This document shows, in pieces, positions 8,401-16,053 of a DNA stretch of 16,053 bases. The first letter of the stretch is position 1. Every line of letters starts with the position of its first letter. The translations under genes and the position numbers were made by a program. The stretch is from Asterionellopsis glacialis. Lineage: Eukaryota > Bacillariophyta > Plagiogrammaphyceae > Rhaphoneidales > Asterionellopsidaceae. Where the stretch lies: the NCBI GenBank assembly GCA_014885115.2, contig WKLE02000710.1, positions 1 to 16,053 on the forward strand, written 5' to 3'. Below the pieces are notes generated by a model. The model made no database searches. It saw nothing but the letters and a program-made list of their open reading frames with translations, and was not told the origin of the DNA.

Positions 8401-10028
8401 TCTAAATGCCAGTGATTCCAAGTCAAGCTCAATTGCTTCCTCATCCTTTTCTTTGTCCACATCCATCCGGTCTCCGCTACCATTAGTACCTTCCGCTGAC
8501 ATTTTTACACCAATTGAGTCGAGAGCTTTGGATACATCTTTTCCTCCTCCGTCTTCCTTCTTGCTTTGGAATGAGTCTGTGATTCCCCTCATACGCTCAC
8601 GTGACCAATCTTCAGCATTACTTTTAGAATGAAGCTCCTCCCAAACACGCTTGCCTTCGCCGGTAGCTTCTTTCATCAAGATGTCTTCGATCTTACTACG
8701 TTCTTCATCATTTTGAGCCCGTTTCATAGATACACATGCCCAAATACGAACCCGGTTGTGTAGTAAAATTTTAATTGTATCAAAGACTTCAAACCCTAAA
8801 AGCACCAAAAGTTTGTTTTCGCATTCTCGAATATCACTCTCCTTGGTAACATCAAGGACACCCAAAACATCATTGGCAATGACAGCACACTCATCAGCAT
8901 CCTTATAGAACTGTGAAAGTTGTCGTTGTAAATAATGTGCATCAATTTCATGAACTGACAAGATTCGATCATGCATATGGTGTTTCTTCTTTCGTTTCGT
9001 TTCTGAAGTTGTCCCTTGTACGACACGTTCCTCGTCGTCGTCACTGTCATCATCTGGAGGTTTCGATCCAGAATCACCATTTTCTTCATCTTCATCAGAC
9101 GATGATTCTGCTATATCTACAACTTGATCTTCGTCATCGTCACTATCTCCACCTCCTTCCTCTTCTTCGTCTGATTCATCAAACACAACTGCCACACCCA
9201 TCTCGTCATCAACACCACCACCGCCACCTTCTTCGTTGTCTTCCCTCTTGGAAGCAAATTCTTCATAATCATCTAAACCCTTTCCAATTTGGACAAGGTT
9301 AGCGTATTGTTCTGACGTTAATCCACCTTTTACTCTGGGACCCTTTCTAGTCAAAAGTCTTGATATCGCACTGTGCCGATCTGGATCACGCATATTAGGA
9401 TCCTTTAATGTTGATATGACTTCTTCTGCTGCATCCCGTAACACAGACGTTGCCTGATTCCCCAAAAATGAACGTGATCCAATCATAGTCTTTATAAGAA
9501 GTTTGAGAAAACGATGGAACAGAAAGGCAAAATGAAGTGAGTGAGATAGAGAAGAACAAACATACAGCAAAAAAAGAGTGGGCTTTCCATTTTTTTCTCT
9601 TTCCTGTAGGAATCCTACGACAGTCTACGTACCAACAAATTTTCATACGAAGCACGGCTGCTTGGTGTCGATGGTTGATATCCTGAAAGGGATCCCACAT
9701 CTAAAATAGTTTGTCCCCCACTAGCGCTAACAATACTTTCTGTCTTGGGTTTTAGTTCTCTCTTTTGTCGTTTCCGTTCGGCACGTTCCATTTTGGCAGC
9801 CAATTCGGATGGACGTGTCTTGTCTGCAGTGGTGGCTGATGTAGCTTCTGATGAATCTCCCACTACACGATCTCCCATCCTTCCAATCTTGGGTCGTCCT
9901 CGTAAACTTTCGACCTCCCCTGTTGGTTCTCCATCGCGAGGACGACGAGATGACCGACTGGCCATCTCAACCTTGTTGGACATCTCATGGTACGCATACC
10001 GTTTTTGAAGCGCTTCGCGCTCCGCCAT
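2493..10028 (-). CDS. BRR2: Brr2 / SNRNP200, U5 snRNP RNA helicase (Ski2-like), about 2258 aa, four exons
   Basis: Brr2 is the U5 snRNP helicase that unwinds U4/U6 to activate the spliceosome in the nucleus. On the minus strand my model joins 10028-9633, 9489-8226, 7707-3185 and 3086-2493 (6777 nt), with GT-AG introns of 143, 518 and 98 nt. The start ATG (10028) is set by similarity to the human N-terminus (DEPTGEV-like GEPTGEVESLRG, GRMGD). An acidic Asp/Glu/Ser/Gly stretch spans about 210-290, and a PWI-like domain (LQRQLSQFY, IRECENKLLVLLGF) about 305-395. The N-terminal cassette has APTGAGKT (580-587), DEIH (704-707), SATLPN (741-746), TLAWGVN and QMLGRAGRPQ (about 941-950). A Sec63 unit with helix-hairpin-helix and Ig-like parts follows. 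The C-terminal cassette has APSGSGKT (1441-1448), DELH (1546-1549) and SASLAN (1588-1593) but degenerate motifs V and VI, then a second Sec63 unit and an acidic tail. It is slightly longer than human (about 2136 aa) or yeast Brr2. Identity is near certain and splice sites are well supported by cross-junction homology. Confidence 0.96.
3087..3184 (-). other. Brr2 intron 3
   Basis: The donor AAACAG|GTGAGT (GT at 3184-3183) and acceptor CTGTAG (AG at 3088-3087) are both good. Joining phase 0 gives VLKQ followed by IPHFTDE, which matches human LKQLPHFTSE across the junction. The length is 98 nt. Confidence 0.92.
7708..8225 (-). other. Brr2 intron 2 (518 nt), carrying an internal exon-like segment
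   Basis: The donor is AAAG|GTGAGT (GT at 8225-8224) and the acceptor is TTTTGTAG (AG at 7709-7708). Joining in phase 1 gives DAFKGMEKLNRVQSK, colinear with human GFEGFKTLNRIQSK, so removal of the whole interval makes normal Brr2. It is about four to five times longer than the other five introns seen here (98-143 nt). The extra length is explained by the exon-like stretch at 8115-7958. Confidence 0.92.
7958..8115 (-). other. Cryptic or alternative in-phase exon in Brr2 intron 2, weakly Alba-like
   Basis: A strong minus-strand 3' splice site, a pyrimidine-rich tract ending CTTCGCAG (AG at 8117-8116), lies 110 nt from the exon 2 donor, the normal intron size here. Splicing there continues the exon 2 frame for 52 codons (from VPYENARPITEI) to a TGA at 7960-7958. 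Codon use looks coding, with many GCC, CGC and CTC and several CG dinucleotides, unlike the AT-rich flanks. The peptide has no ATG near its start, so it cannot easily be an independent gene. DLVIRGQGMIHLK resembles the strand-2 and Gly-x-Gly-x4-Lys region of Alba proteins such as RPP25, and the preceding SLKVVGYASHMAAL could be helix 1. The second half of the fold is missing. Possible donors downstream (GT at 7922 or 7910) would rejoin exon 3 out of frame. Confidence 0.4.
9490..9632 (-). other. Brr2 intron 1
   Basis: The donor is TTGTTG|GTACGT (GT at 9632-9631) and the acceptor TTATAAAG (AG at 9491-9490). The length is 143 nt. Phase 0 joining gives SYENLL then TMIGSRSFLGNQ, and the product continues to DAAEEVISTL, parallel to human TYEVLLSFIQ to AADEVLAVL. 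The acceptor has only a modest pyrimidine tract (TTTTCTC, CTTCTT), so it is the least certain Brr2 junction. Confidence 0.8.
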
Positions 10029-10180
10029 CTTGAGATTGACTTTTTGTTTTGTGTGCCGCCAGCGACAGATAGGTTTGGGGTCTGATTTTTTTATTTTTTT
10101 GATCTGTCTGCGGCTCCGATCCAAAAACGTCCGTCCATCTATCCGGGAGAGAATTTCTCGAGAAAAAAGACGTTTGTTTA

Positions 10181-10259
10181 GCCGAAATAAATCCCATCCA
10201 TTACATTTTTGTGTATAATCTACGTGATTATTCCGGATTCTTCGTTGGCCGAAATAAAT
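10181..10259. repeat. Direct repeat of GCCGAAATAAAT upstream of Brr2
   Basis: The 12-mer GCCGAAATAAAT occurs at 10181-10192 and again, identical, at 10248-10259, 67 bp apart. Both copies lie between the TATA-like motif and the Brr2 ATG. They could be paired binding sites or the remains of a small duplication. Confidence 0.5.
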
Positions 10260-10307
10260 TCAAATCAACTAGGATTTATACTAGCTTGTACACAAGTCGT
10301 CACAAAA

Positions 10308-10337
10308 ACCGGCGTAACTCAGGGTTATAACGCCGGT
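10308..10337. repeat. GC-rich inverted repeat (hairpin) upstream of Brr2
   Basis: ACCGGCGT (10308-10315) and its exact reverse complement ACGCCGGT (10330-10337) flank a 14-nt loop. Three further pairs (AAC with GTT) are possible inside. The element carries four CG dinucleotides, about 100 bp before the start of the CG-depleted block. It may be a protein-binding palindrome or a hairpin left by a mobile element. Confidence 0.55.
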
Positions 10338-11469
10338 AAATAACTCACAATTTGATGAAAGTGACAATAATGCATCAATTTTATTTTAAAACAGAGACTT
10401 TTCCAATTTCACTTTCTGTAGAGTAGTAGGTTTCTCCCACGATATAACATCTTCAGAGCTACTGTCCCTGTACCTGTCTCATAAAAGCTACTGTGCCCTT
10501 TCTATTCTCATGGTCTCTAGAGATCATCCTACTACTTTTCTTTTCAGAATAAGTATTGTTATTTTTGTCATCCTATTTGCAACTTGGTGACATGGAGAAA
10601 AGACACTTCAAAATTGGATTGTAGTAATAGTCTCCTTACCTGAGACTCCAGAACTTGTTTTCTATGATGTTGCTTCATTTTCTCTTCCAACTTCTAATAA
10701 TTCTAAAAATACTTGTTATATTTATTTATTTGTCATTTGTTTTCCCAAGTGCCACAAAAAGATTCTGTACTTTAACAATTATGTGGTGGTGATCTGTGTT
10801 ATATAAGAAAATAAACATACAATATAAAGGCTTGATAGGTAAAGGCCATTTTACCATTACCTCAGCTCTTTCCTCTTGTATACTAGCAGAACCAGCTGGG
10901 AGTCTCTTCACATGAGTTGATTTTCTTTTCTTTTTTATTTTTTATTTTATTTTTTCTAATAGTATGGCATTGATTTGTCATATCATAGTACTGCTCCTCT
11001 TTACTGCATAGTTCCTCCTTATTGCTACTCTTATCCTTGCACTCCTCAACTTGTTTAATTATTATATTTGATCAGCCATAGCAGTACTTTCTTGGTATAT
11101 TTTTTGAACTACAACAGTAATATTGAAGTCAGCTATTTCAGTTCTCAATATAGTTGGTTTTTTCCACCAACTCACTCATGTCTTACAATGGCTTCTTCCA
11201 ACACTTTCTTGTGTAAGAGGAAGTGCTCTCTCCTAGTAGTACTGTCACATCACATGCTACTTTTCAGATAAAACTATCATTCTCTCTTTTACTAAAAAAG
11301 CTGTTTCCATTTTTTTTTTCAAAGAAGGCAACCTTGGATTGGTATAATAATATTCTCATCCCTTATCAATGAAGGGAGGAGATCCATTTTTACTGAGGAT
11401 GACTAAATTGAACATTTGCATTAAGTAAACCATTGATTCAATCAGCTTTTGTTTTGTTGTAATTCTTTT

Positions 11470-11700
11470 AAACTATCATGATACATCAGTCTTGCGCTGG
11501 AACAAATGGATGTCTAGTTTATTGAGGAGCCATATTTGAGTAAACTATTGCCAGATATATCTGTGGGATGACTAGCTGTATCCACCTTCTTCATTGGAAT
11601 CACCGGAGAGAGGTTGGTCCTCATCTATGTTGACTATTCTCTAGCTCTGTTTTTCAGGCAGGGTGAGGTTCACACAACATATATATATTCAAGATAGAAT
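11470..11700 (+). mobile_element. Possible relic of a Ty1/copia reverse transcriptase
   Basis: In one plus-strand frame, LALEQMDV (11491-11514) is followed about 40 codons later by TGERLVLIYVDYSLA (11602-11646). Copia-type reverse transcriptases have QMDV near the first catalytic aspartate and LVLxYVDD at the active site. Here the second D of YVDD is Y, two stops interrupt the frame, and the usual spacing of about 95 residues is shortened, so any such element is broken. I found no integrase or RNase H motifs around it. Chance similarity is a real alternative. Confidence 0.25.
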
Positions 11701-14700
11701 GTTTGAAAACTATCAAACTAAGAATTGTTTAAGTTGTCATTAGAAGTCCACTGAGGAATCCACCCAATCCTTTTTCCTAGTAAATTCATTCTTGCTTTGA
11801 TTTTTGCATACAATCTCCTGGTGTCTTTCTTTTGGATCCTTCTCCAAAGTTTTGACACATCTAGTCTATCCTTCTTCCTCAGTAATAAGTCACAGGATGA
11901 TTGGTATGACATCAGATATTGTGTTATGGATCATAGAAAAGGAGATGAAATACTAATTCTTGATGATGGCCAGAAAAGCTAGATATACTGTGGTGTTTTT
12001 CCTATTTGTAATGTCAGAAGGGATTCAACAATCTGTACCATGGCCTACACAAAAACTAACAGAATTATTGAAAGGCCATTCCTTTTCTGCTGTGGGGTAA
12101 GGGGTGGAGGTGGGTAGCCTTTTATACAGTAGCAATTCAGCCAGTTTTTGTCAGAAGTAGGCTATATGCTGTGCCTACTAAACAAAAATAGGAGCCTAAC
12201 ACCAGATTCTAATAGAGACAATCAAGGTAGCTCTTTGGTGATCTACAGACTGCTATTGCCATGCAGTCAAGTAGTGCTAGTTTTTATTCAACAAGGCAAC
12301 CCTTTGTCTTGGGTATCATGGTCAGTTGTCAGAGGTAGTGGTGAGATCAGGCTTCCTGTATAAAAAATTCTTCTTGTTTGATGGCATGCACAAATGTGCA
12401 GGTAACAAGATTAAAAAATGGCATATTTTGAAACTCTTGACTGGAACTCCTTACTATATTGGGTTTTGCGATATTACTGCTTTCACACATAAACAAAACT
12501 TGACAATATCATTTACATGAATAAAATATAGTTGTTAGATCCTATAAATATTTTTTTGTATATTACAATAAAGATTGGAATAGTTGTCTATGTAACTGGA
12601 GTCAGTGGGTGTAATATAGATTACCACTGTTTGTTTTGCATACAACTTCAACACTATCTACAAAAACAAAAATATACAATGTAATGTAATTAGTTATACT
12701 AGTTTTATTGATTATTTTTATAGATATCTTATTCCTCAACAGTTTAGTATTCTTAGTAGTATATCATCTATATCCTCCTGTGTTGATTACTCAAGATAAC
12801 AGTATACAAAGTGCCCTGTGCCCTACCAGTATTCCTACTTCAAAATATCACAACCCACAATACCTAAAAAAATTGAGGAATCTCCTAAATTCTCTGTGAT
12901 AATGAAAATAAGATTGTGTAACATTTTAACTTAGTAATGAACCACTATGATACCTGTTTAAAGTATATTTTGTGTAAATACTTTTTTCTCAATGAAATGA
13001 TACTATATCTCATGAAACATAAAATAATACATAGAGAGAATACACATATATCATTGCAGCTCTCCTAACTCTTCTCTTTCCCATTGGTGTGGTGCAACTA
13101 GCCCATGAAACTAATACACCACTGTTCCCCCCTGTCTCCTTATCATTACCAATATTAATTTCAATATATTAGCATCATCATTGCTGTCCTCCAACCCCTC
13201 AAGCATGAACTGATGAATTCAGGAATAGTGTTGTAGCTTTGGATGATACTACCAAATCCTTCCTACTTTGTCTTATCAAACTCCTTCATCAATCTTTTAA
13301 GAGCTCCCCCTTTTTCTTTTTCTATTCATTTTAATTATTGTTCTTAGTTCATTGAACCTTGTAAAACTTTATAGGCTCAATGAGCTAGGTTGAAAATCTG
13401 TTGAAAGTTTAAAAAAAATATCTTTCCTATTTAATTAAAAATTGTTCATGGATACATCCAGTTTGAGCCCCAATCATCTAGCCAAGTAAATGTACTACTA
13501 GTATTGTAAGCTGTTGTCCAGAAATAGAAGAACTACTGTAAATAGTACATTAACCATTTTATTCCAAAACAAGTTTTAAATAGAGACTACATGATCTGCA
13601 ACAACTTTACAATTAACATAAAAGTATACATAAGCCTGTTGATGTCCTCCTCATCTGCTACACCCTACCTATAGATGTATATGTACTCAGCCATTGCAGT
13701 AGGAATAAACAGAATTAGGTGGAAGATGAAAGTATTACAATGATAAATTTGCTTTCCAACAAGTTTATTTCAAGTTGGATACATTGCTGGGTTGGCTTAC
13801 TGGCTAGATCTCAACAACAAAATATTATCTAATATATCAAGTTCAAATACATCTGTGAATGGAGTACTCTACTAGATGGATCTTAGTCCTACTTTCTCTA
13901 AGAAGTAGCTCTGGTGGCCATCTAACAGTAGTATTGGAACACATAGAAATTCCCCATTTTGATGCTTCTGGCTATCCAGTCACTGAAGTAAGAGTTGTTC
14001 ATTTTTTACTGAATTTTGTATTTGCAGAGCTGACCATTTTTTTCTATTTTTCACAGGATATTTGACTCCCTCTTATCTCCTATATATGAATACTAAACAA
14101 CATTGTCTCATGGATTAATCTCTTTTTAACATATACTTAGTTTTGGTGCTGTACTATACTGTACTGTACTATCACTTCTTTAGTTCCTGGATGTATAATT
14201 TCTGGTGTTTACAAAGAATGGTCATGCTGCCTAAATGTACTGTACCTAACACTCAAAATTCTCCTTTCCTTACATTATTTCTTGTTTCCAGAATGAAAAG
14301 TGTCTTCACCTTCAATTTTTATCTCATATTATTTTTAATTTTTGATATACAAGGAAATTTAAGATTGTAGCATTACCAGTATGATCCAAGAACAAGAATT
14401 CAAAATTCTTCTATTTGATTTTGAGACCTTAATTGGATAAATATTTCTCCTTCTACAAAGAAGAATTTCCCCATTCTTTTACATCTCTTTGATCTTTTTG
14501 CCTCAGCTTTGTCCTCAACAGTATAACCTACTATTCCCCAAAAGCATAATACAAAATATGTTCCTATCTTTGTCTAATTCATGATCTGACATGACAAATT
14601 GTATATTATAAAACATAAACTATCTTTTTGAATACCCTATCATGCTTCTCACAACAAGCAATTCATTTCTTCTCCTTATTTACCACTATCAACTTATATA

Positions 14701-14729
14701 ATCAAATTTTGCAAGAAGAAGAAGAATAA

Positions 14730-14730
<1 letters not shown>

Positions 14731-14780
<50 letters not shown>
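14731..14780. repeat. (AAC)16 microsatellite
   Basis: Sixteen uninterrupted AAC units plus AA fill these 50 bases. They are preceded by GAAGAAGAA and flanked on both sides by the near-identical AAGAATAAAA motif. It is a simple trinucleotide repeat inside the CG-depleted block. No open frame around it suggests a coding Asn, Gln or Thr run. Confidence 0.97.
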
Positions 14781-15763
14781 GAATAAAATAAATCATTGAA
14801 CAAGCAATATTACAAATTAAGAAACAGTACCAGCAATCATACCAAATATTTCATAGTATTTTGATACATATTTGATGAATTGATTGAACTCAAAAAATAT
14901 ATACACCAGCTGTACATTCCCAAGTTGAACAGCTGCTGAAGGTTTTCCAGCCTGGAACTATATATTAAACACCATGTATACAATAATAATGTATTTGATA
15001 CACTACTATAGTGGTAGAGTGCATTTTAAAGATTCAATTACTATTACTGCAATAGCCATGTTTTACACACAAATGATTGCATGAGTTGGATACCAGCAAT
15101 AAAATCTTTTATACTAAAATATCCATACATTTGGCATGATGGTGGACATTCACACAATTCCACAATTCACATCATGCAATTTGAATCAAAATAGATAAAT
15201 ATCAATATGAAGTGAGATAGTGATAATCAAAAATGAACTATTTCTTCAAGTAGAGAAATCAGAGCAAGTTCTTTGTAGCAGGTCTGATGAACTAGCTGTT
15301 GTTTTCAATCCAGTCATAATCCCCCCTTTGCTAAAATCACAGCAACACTACTGTTACTAGTATATCAAAAGAGTGACCTACTAGCATCTTAGGGAGGATT
15401 GCTGGGGACAGCACCTAAACCAAAACCTTGTAATGCAATTACTGATGCAAGTGCCAAAGTAATGTGATAAAAGAATAAAAACAAAGTTTTCAACATGAGC
15501 AATCCCTAAACAGCATCGCAACAAGTCATTCTATGTGGCAATAAATGATCCCTTGATAATCATTCTGATGATAGCAGTGCCTGTATGCATCAATAGAGAC
15601 CACTCCAGCAATGTTAAATCAAGAATGACCACTGGAGTTGACAGTAGTAGTATTCTAATAGTTGTTGCTGCTAATGTTGCCATTGTTGGTATTCTAGATG
15701 TTGTCCTTTTTTAAGTAAAGCAAAGCCTGGAAATAGGAACAAAGAATCAAAGCTAGCAGCAAA

Positions 15764-16053
15764 CTAAAAAATAGTAATAATATGAATCTTGATAAGTATC
15801 TCACATACCCTCTCAAATAATAGGAACAAGCTGCTCTTGAAATGCTCTACTACTGCTACTGCTGTTGTATAGGTATATATGCATGATGTTTCTGTAAAGG
15901 CTAAATCAAACTTCCACCACAGACCAGGAACAAGGAAAACACAAGCAACAATAAGTAGTTGTGCACAAGTACAAAGTCCCAGTATTGGAGTAACAAGGAG
16001 TGGAAAAACAAAGTGGACGAGTCTTTCAAAAAGTGTCAAGCCTAGATAAGTAT
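15764..16053 (-). CDS. Doubtful hydrophobic ORF running off the right edge
   Basis: A minus-strand frame is open from the window edge to a stop at 15766-15764, giving about 95 codons with no ATG near its start. The predicted peptide is strongly hydrophobic, for example FVFPLLVTPILGL and LLIVACVFLVPGLWW, which would form one or two membrane segments. I recognise no family. It lies in the CG-depleted, AT-rich block, where long hydrophobic frames arise easily by chance. It may be the last exon of a gene to the right or noise. Confidence 0.15.
   Translation of the reverse strand, partial: TYLGLTLFERLVHFVFPLLVTPILGLCTCAQLLIVACVFLVPGLWWKFDLAFTETSCIYTYTTAVAVVEHFKSSLFLLFERVCEILIKIHIITIF

Larger units (their letters stand above)
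10029..10441 (-). promoter_or_regulatory. Presumed promoter and 5' UTR region of Brr2
   Basis: These 413 bases precede the Brr2 ATG and still have ordinary CG content. In minus-strand order they contain a GC-rich hairpin (10337-10308), a TATA-like TATAAAT (10280-10274, about 250 nt before the ATG), and two copies of a 12-mer (10259-10248 and 10192-10181). T-rich runs at 10087-10100 read as A-rich on the Brr2 strand. No divergent gene starts here on the plus strand. The regulatory role is an inference from position. Confidence 0.35.
10442..16053. other. AT-rich, CG-depleted, gene-poor block, probably decayed repeats
   Basis: This 5.6-kb stretch has no convincing gene on either strand; the longest open frames are under 100 codons and show no family features. 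By eye it contains only five CG dinucleotides, starting at 11495, 11604, 12469, 15517 and 16018. TG and CA are abundant, and GC is not avoided. The neighbouring Brr2 exons often have four to six CG per 60 bases. Loss of CG alone with gain of TG and CA is the known footprint of methylated-cytosine deamination, which in algae and plants is focused on transposons. I saw no LTR pair or terminal inverted repeat, and the right end is beyond the window. No tRNA or rRNA was seen. Confidence 0.7.

Noticed and set aside
8913..9302. A 129-codon plus-strand frame rich in His, Leu and Arg
   Set aside because: It is the antisense shadow of the Asp/Glu/Ser-rich repeats of Brr2 exon 2. Such repeats make long open antisense frames.
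11718..11912. A 64-codon minus-strand ORF rich in Lys and Arg
   Set aside because: I could not match it to any family or motif, and the block has many short frames of this size by chance.
13859..14065. A plus-strand 68-codon frame starting with ATG
   Set aside because: It has no recognisable domain, no CG-containing codons and no supporting splice or poly(A) context beyond AT-rich background.
10442..16053. LTRs or terminal inverted repeats bounding an intact transposon
   Set aside because: Reading both strands I found no long direct or inverted pair in the window. The right end of the block is outside, so an intact element cannot be claimed.

Overview
The window is nuclear DNA from a eukaryote. 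It holds multi-exon genes with GT-AG introns, mostly about 100-145 nt long, and AATAAA-type poly(A) signals. The compact genes and short introns fit a unicellular alga, and a diatom is my best guess. The taxon is an inference, because nothing in the sequence proves it.

Layout. Positions 1-68 (+) are the last codons of a Gly/Met-rich protein cut by the window edge. Positions 69-898 are intergenic, with a doubtful small ORF on the minus strand (418-618). Positions 899-2232 (+) are a four-exon gene for a protein with two HMG boxes and a His/Ser/Tyr-rich tail. Tail-to-tail with it, 2493-10028 (-) is a complete four-exon gene for the spliceosomal RNA helicase Brr2 (human SNRNP200), about 2258 residues. 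Positions 10029-10441 hold the presumed Brr2 promoter region, with a TATA-like motif, a 12-bp direct repeat and a GC-rich hairpin.

From 10442 to the right edge (5.6 kb) the DNA changes abruptly. It is AT-rich, has no convincing gene, and by my reading contains only five CG dinucleotides, including one run of just over 3 kb with none. The neighbouring genes have ordinary CG content. The simplest explanation is an old, heavily CG-methylated repeat or transposon block that has decayed by deamination. A short stretch near 11485-11640 resembles a Ty1/copia reverse transcriptase relic.

The most interesting observation is in Brr2 intron 2. This 518-nt intron is far longer than the others. It contains a coding-like stretch behind a strong 3' splice site, 110 nt from the donor (the usual intron length here) and in phase with exon 2. 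It would add 52 residues and then a stop, which would truncate Brr2 before its first helicase cassette. The 52 residues weakly resemble the first half of an Alba domain. It could be a poison exon of a splicing factor, an alternative terminal exon, or a captured gene relic.
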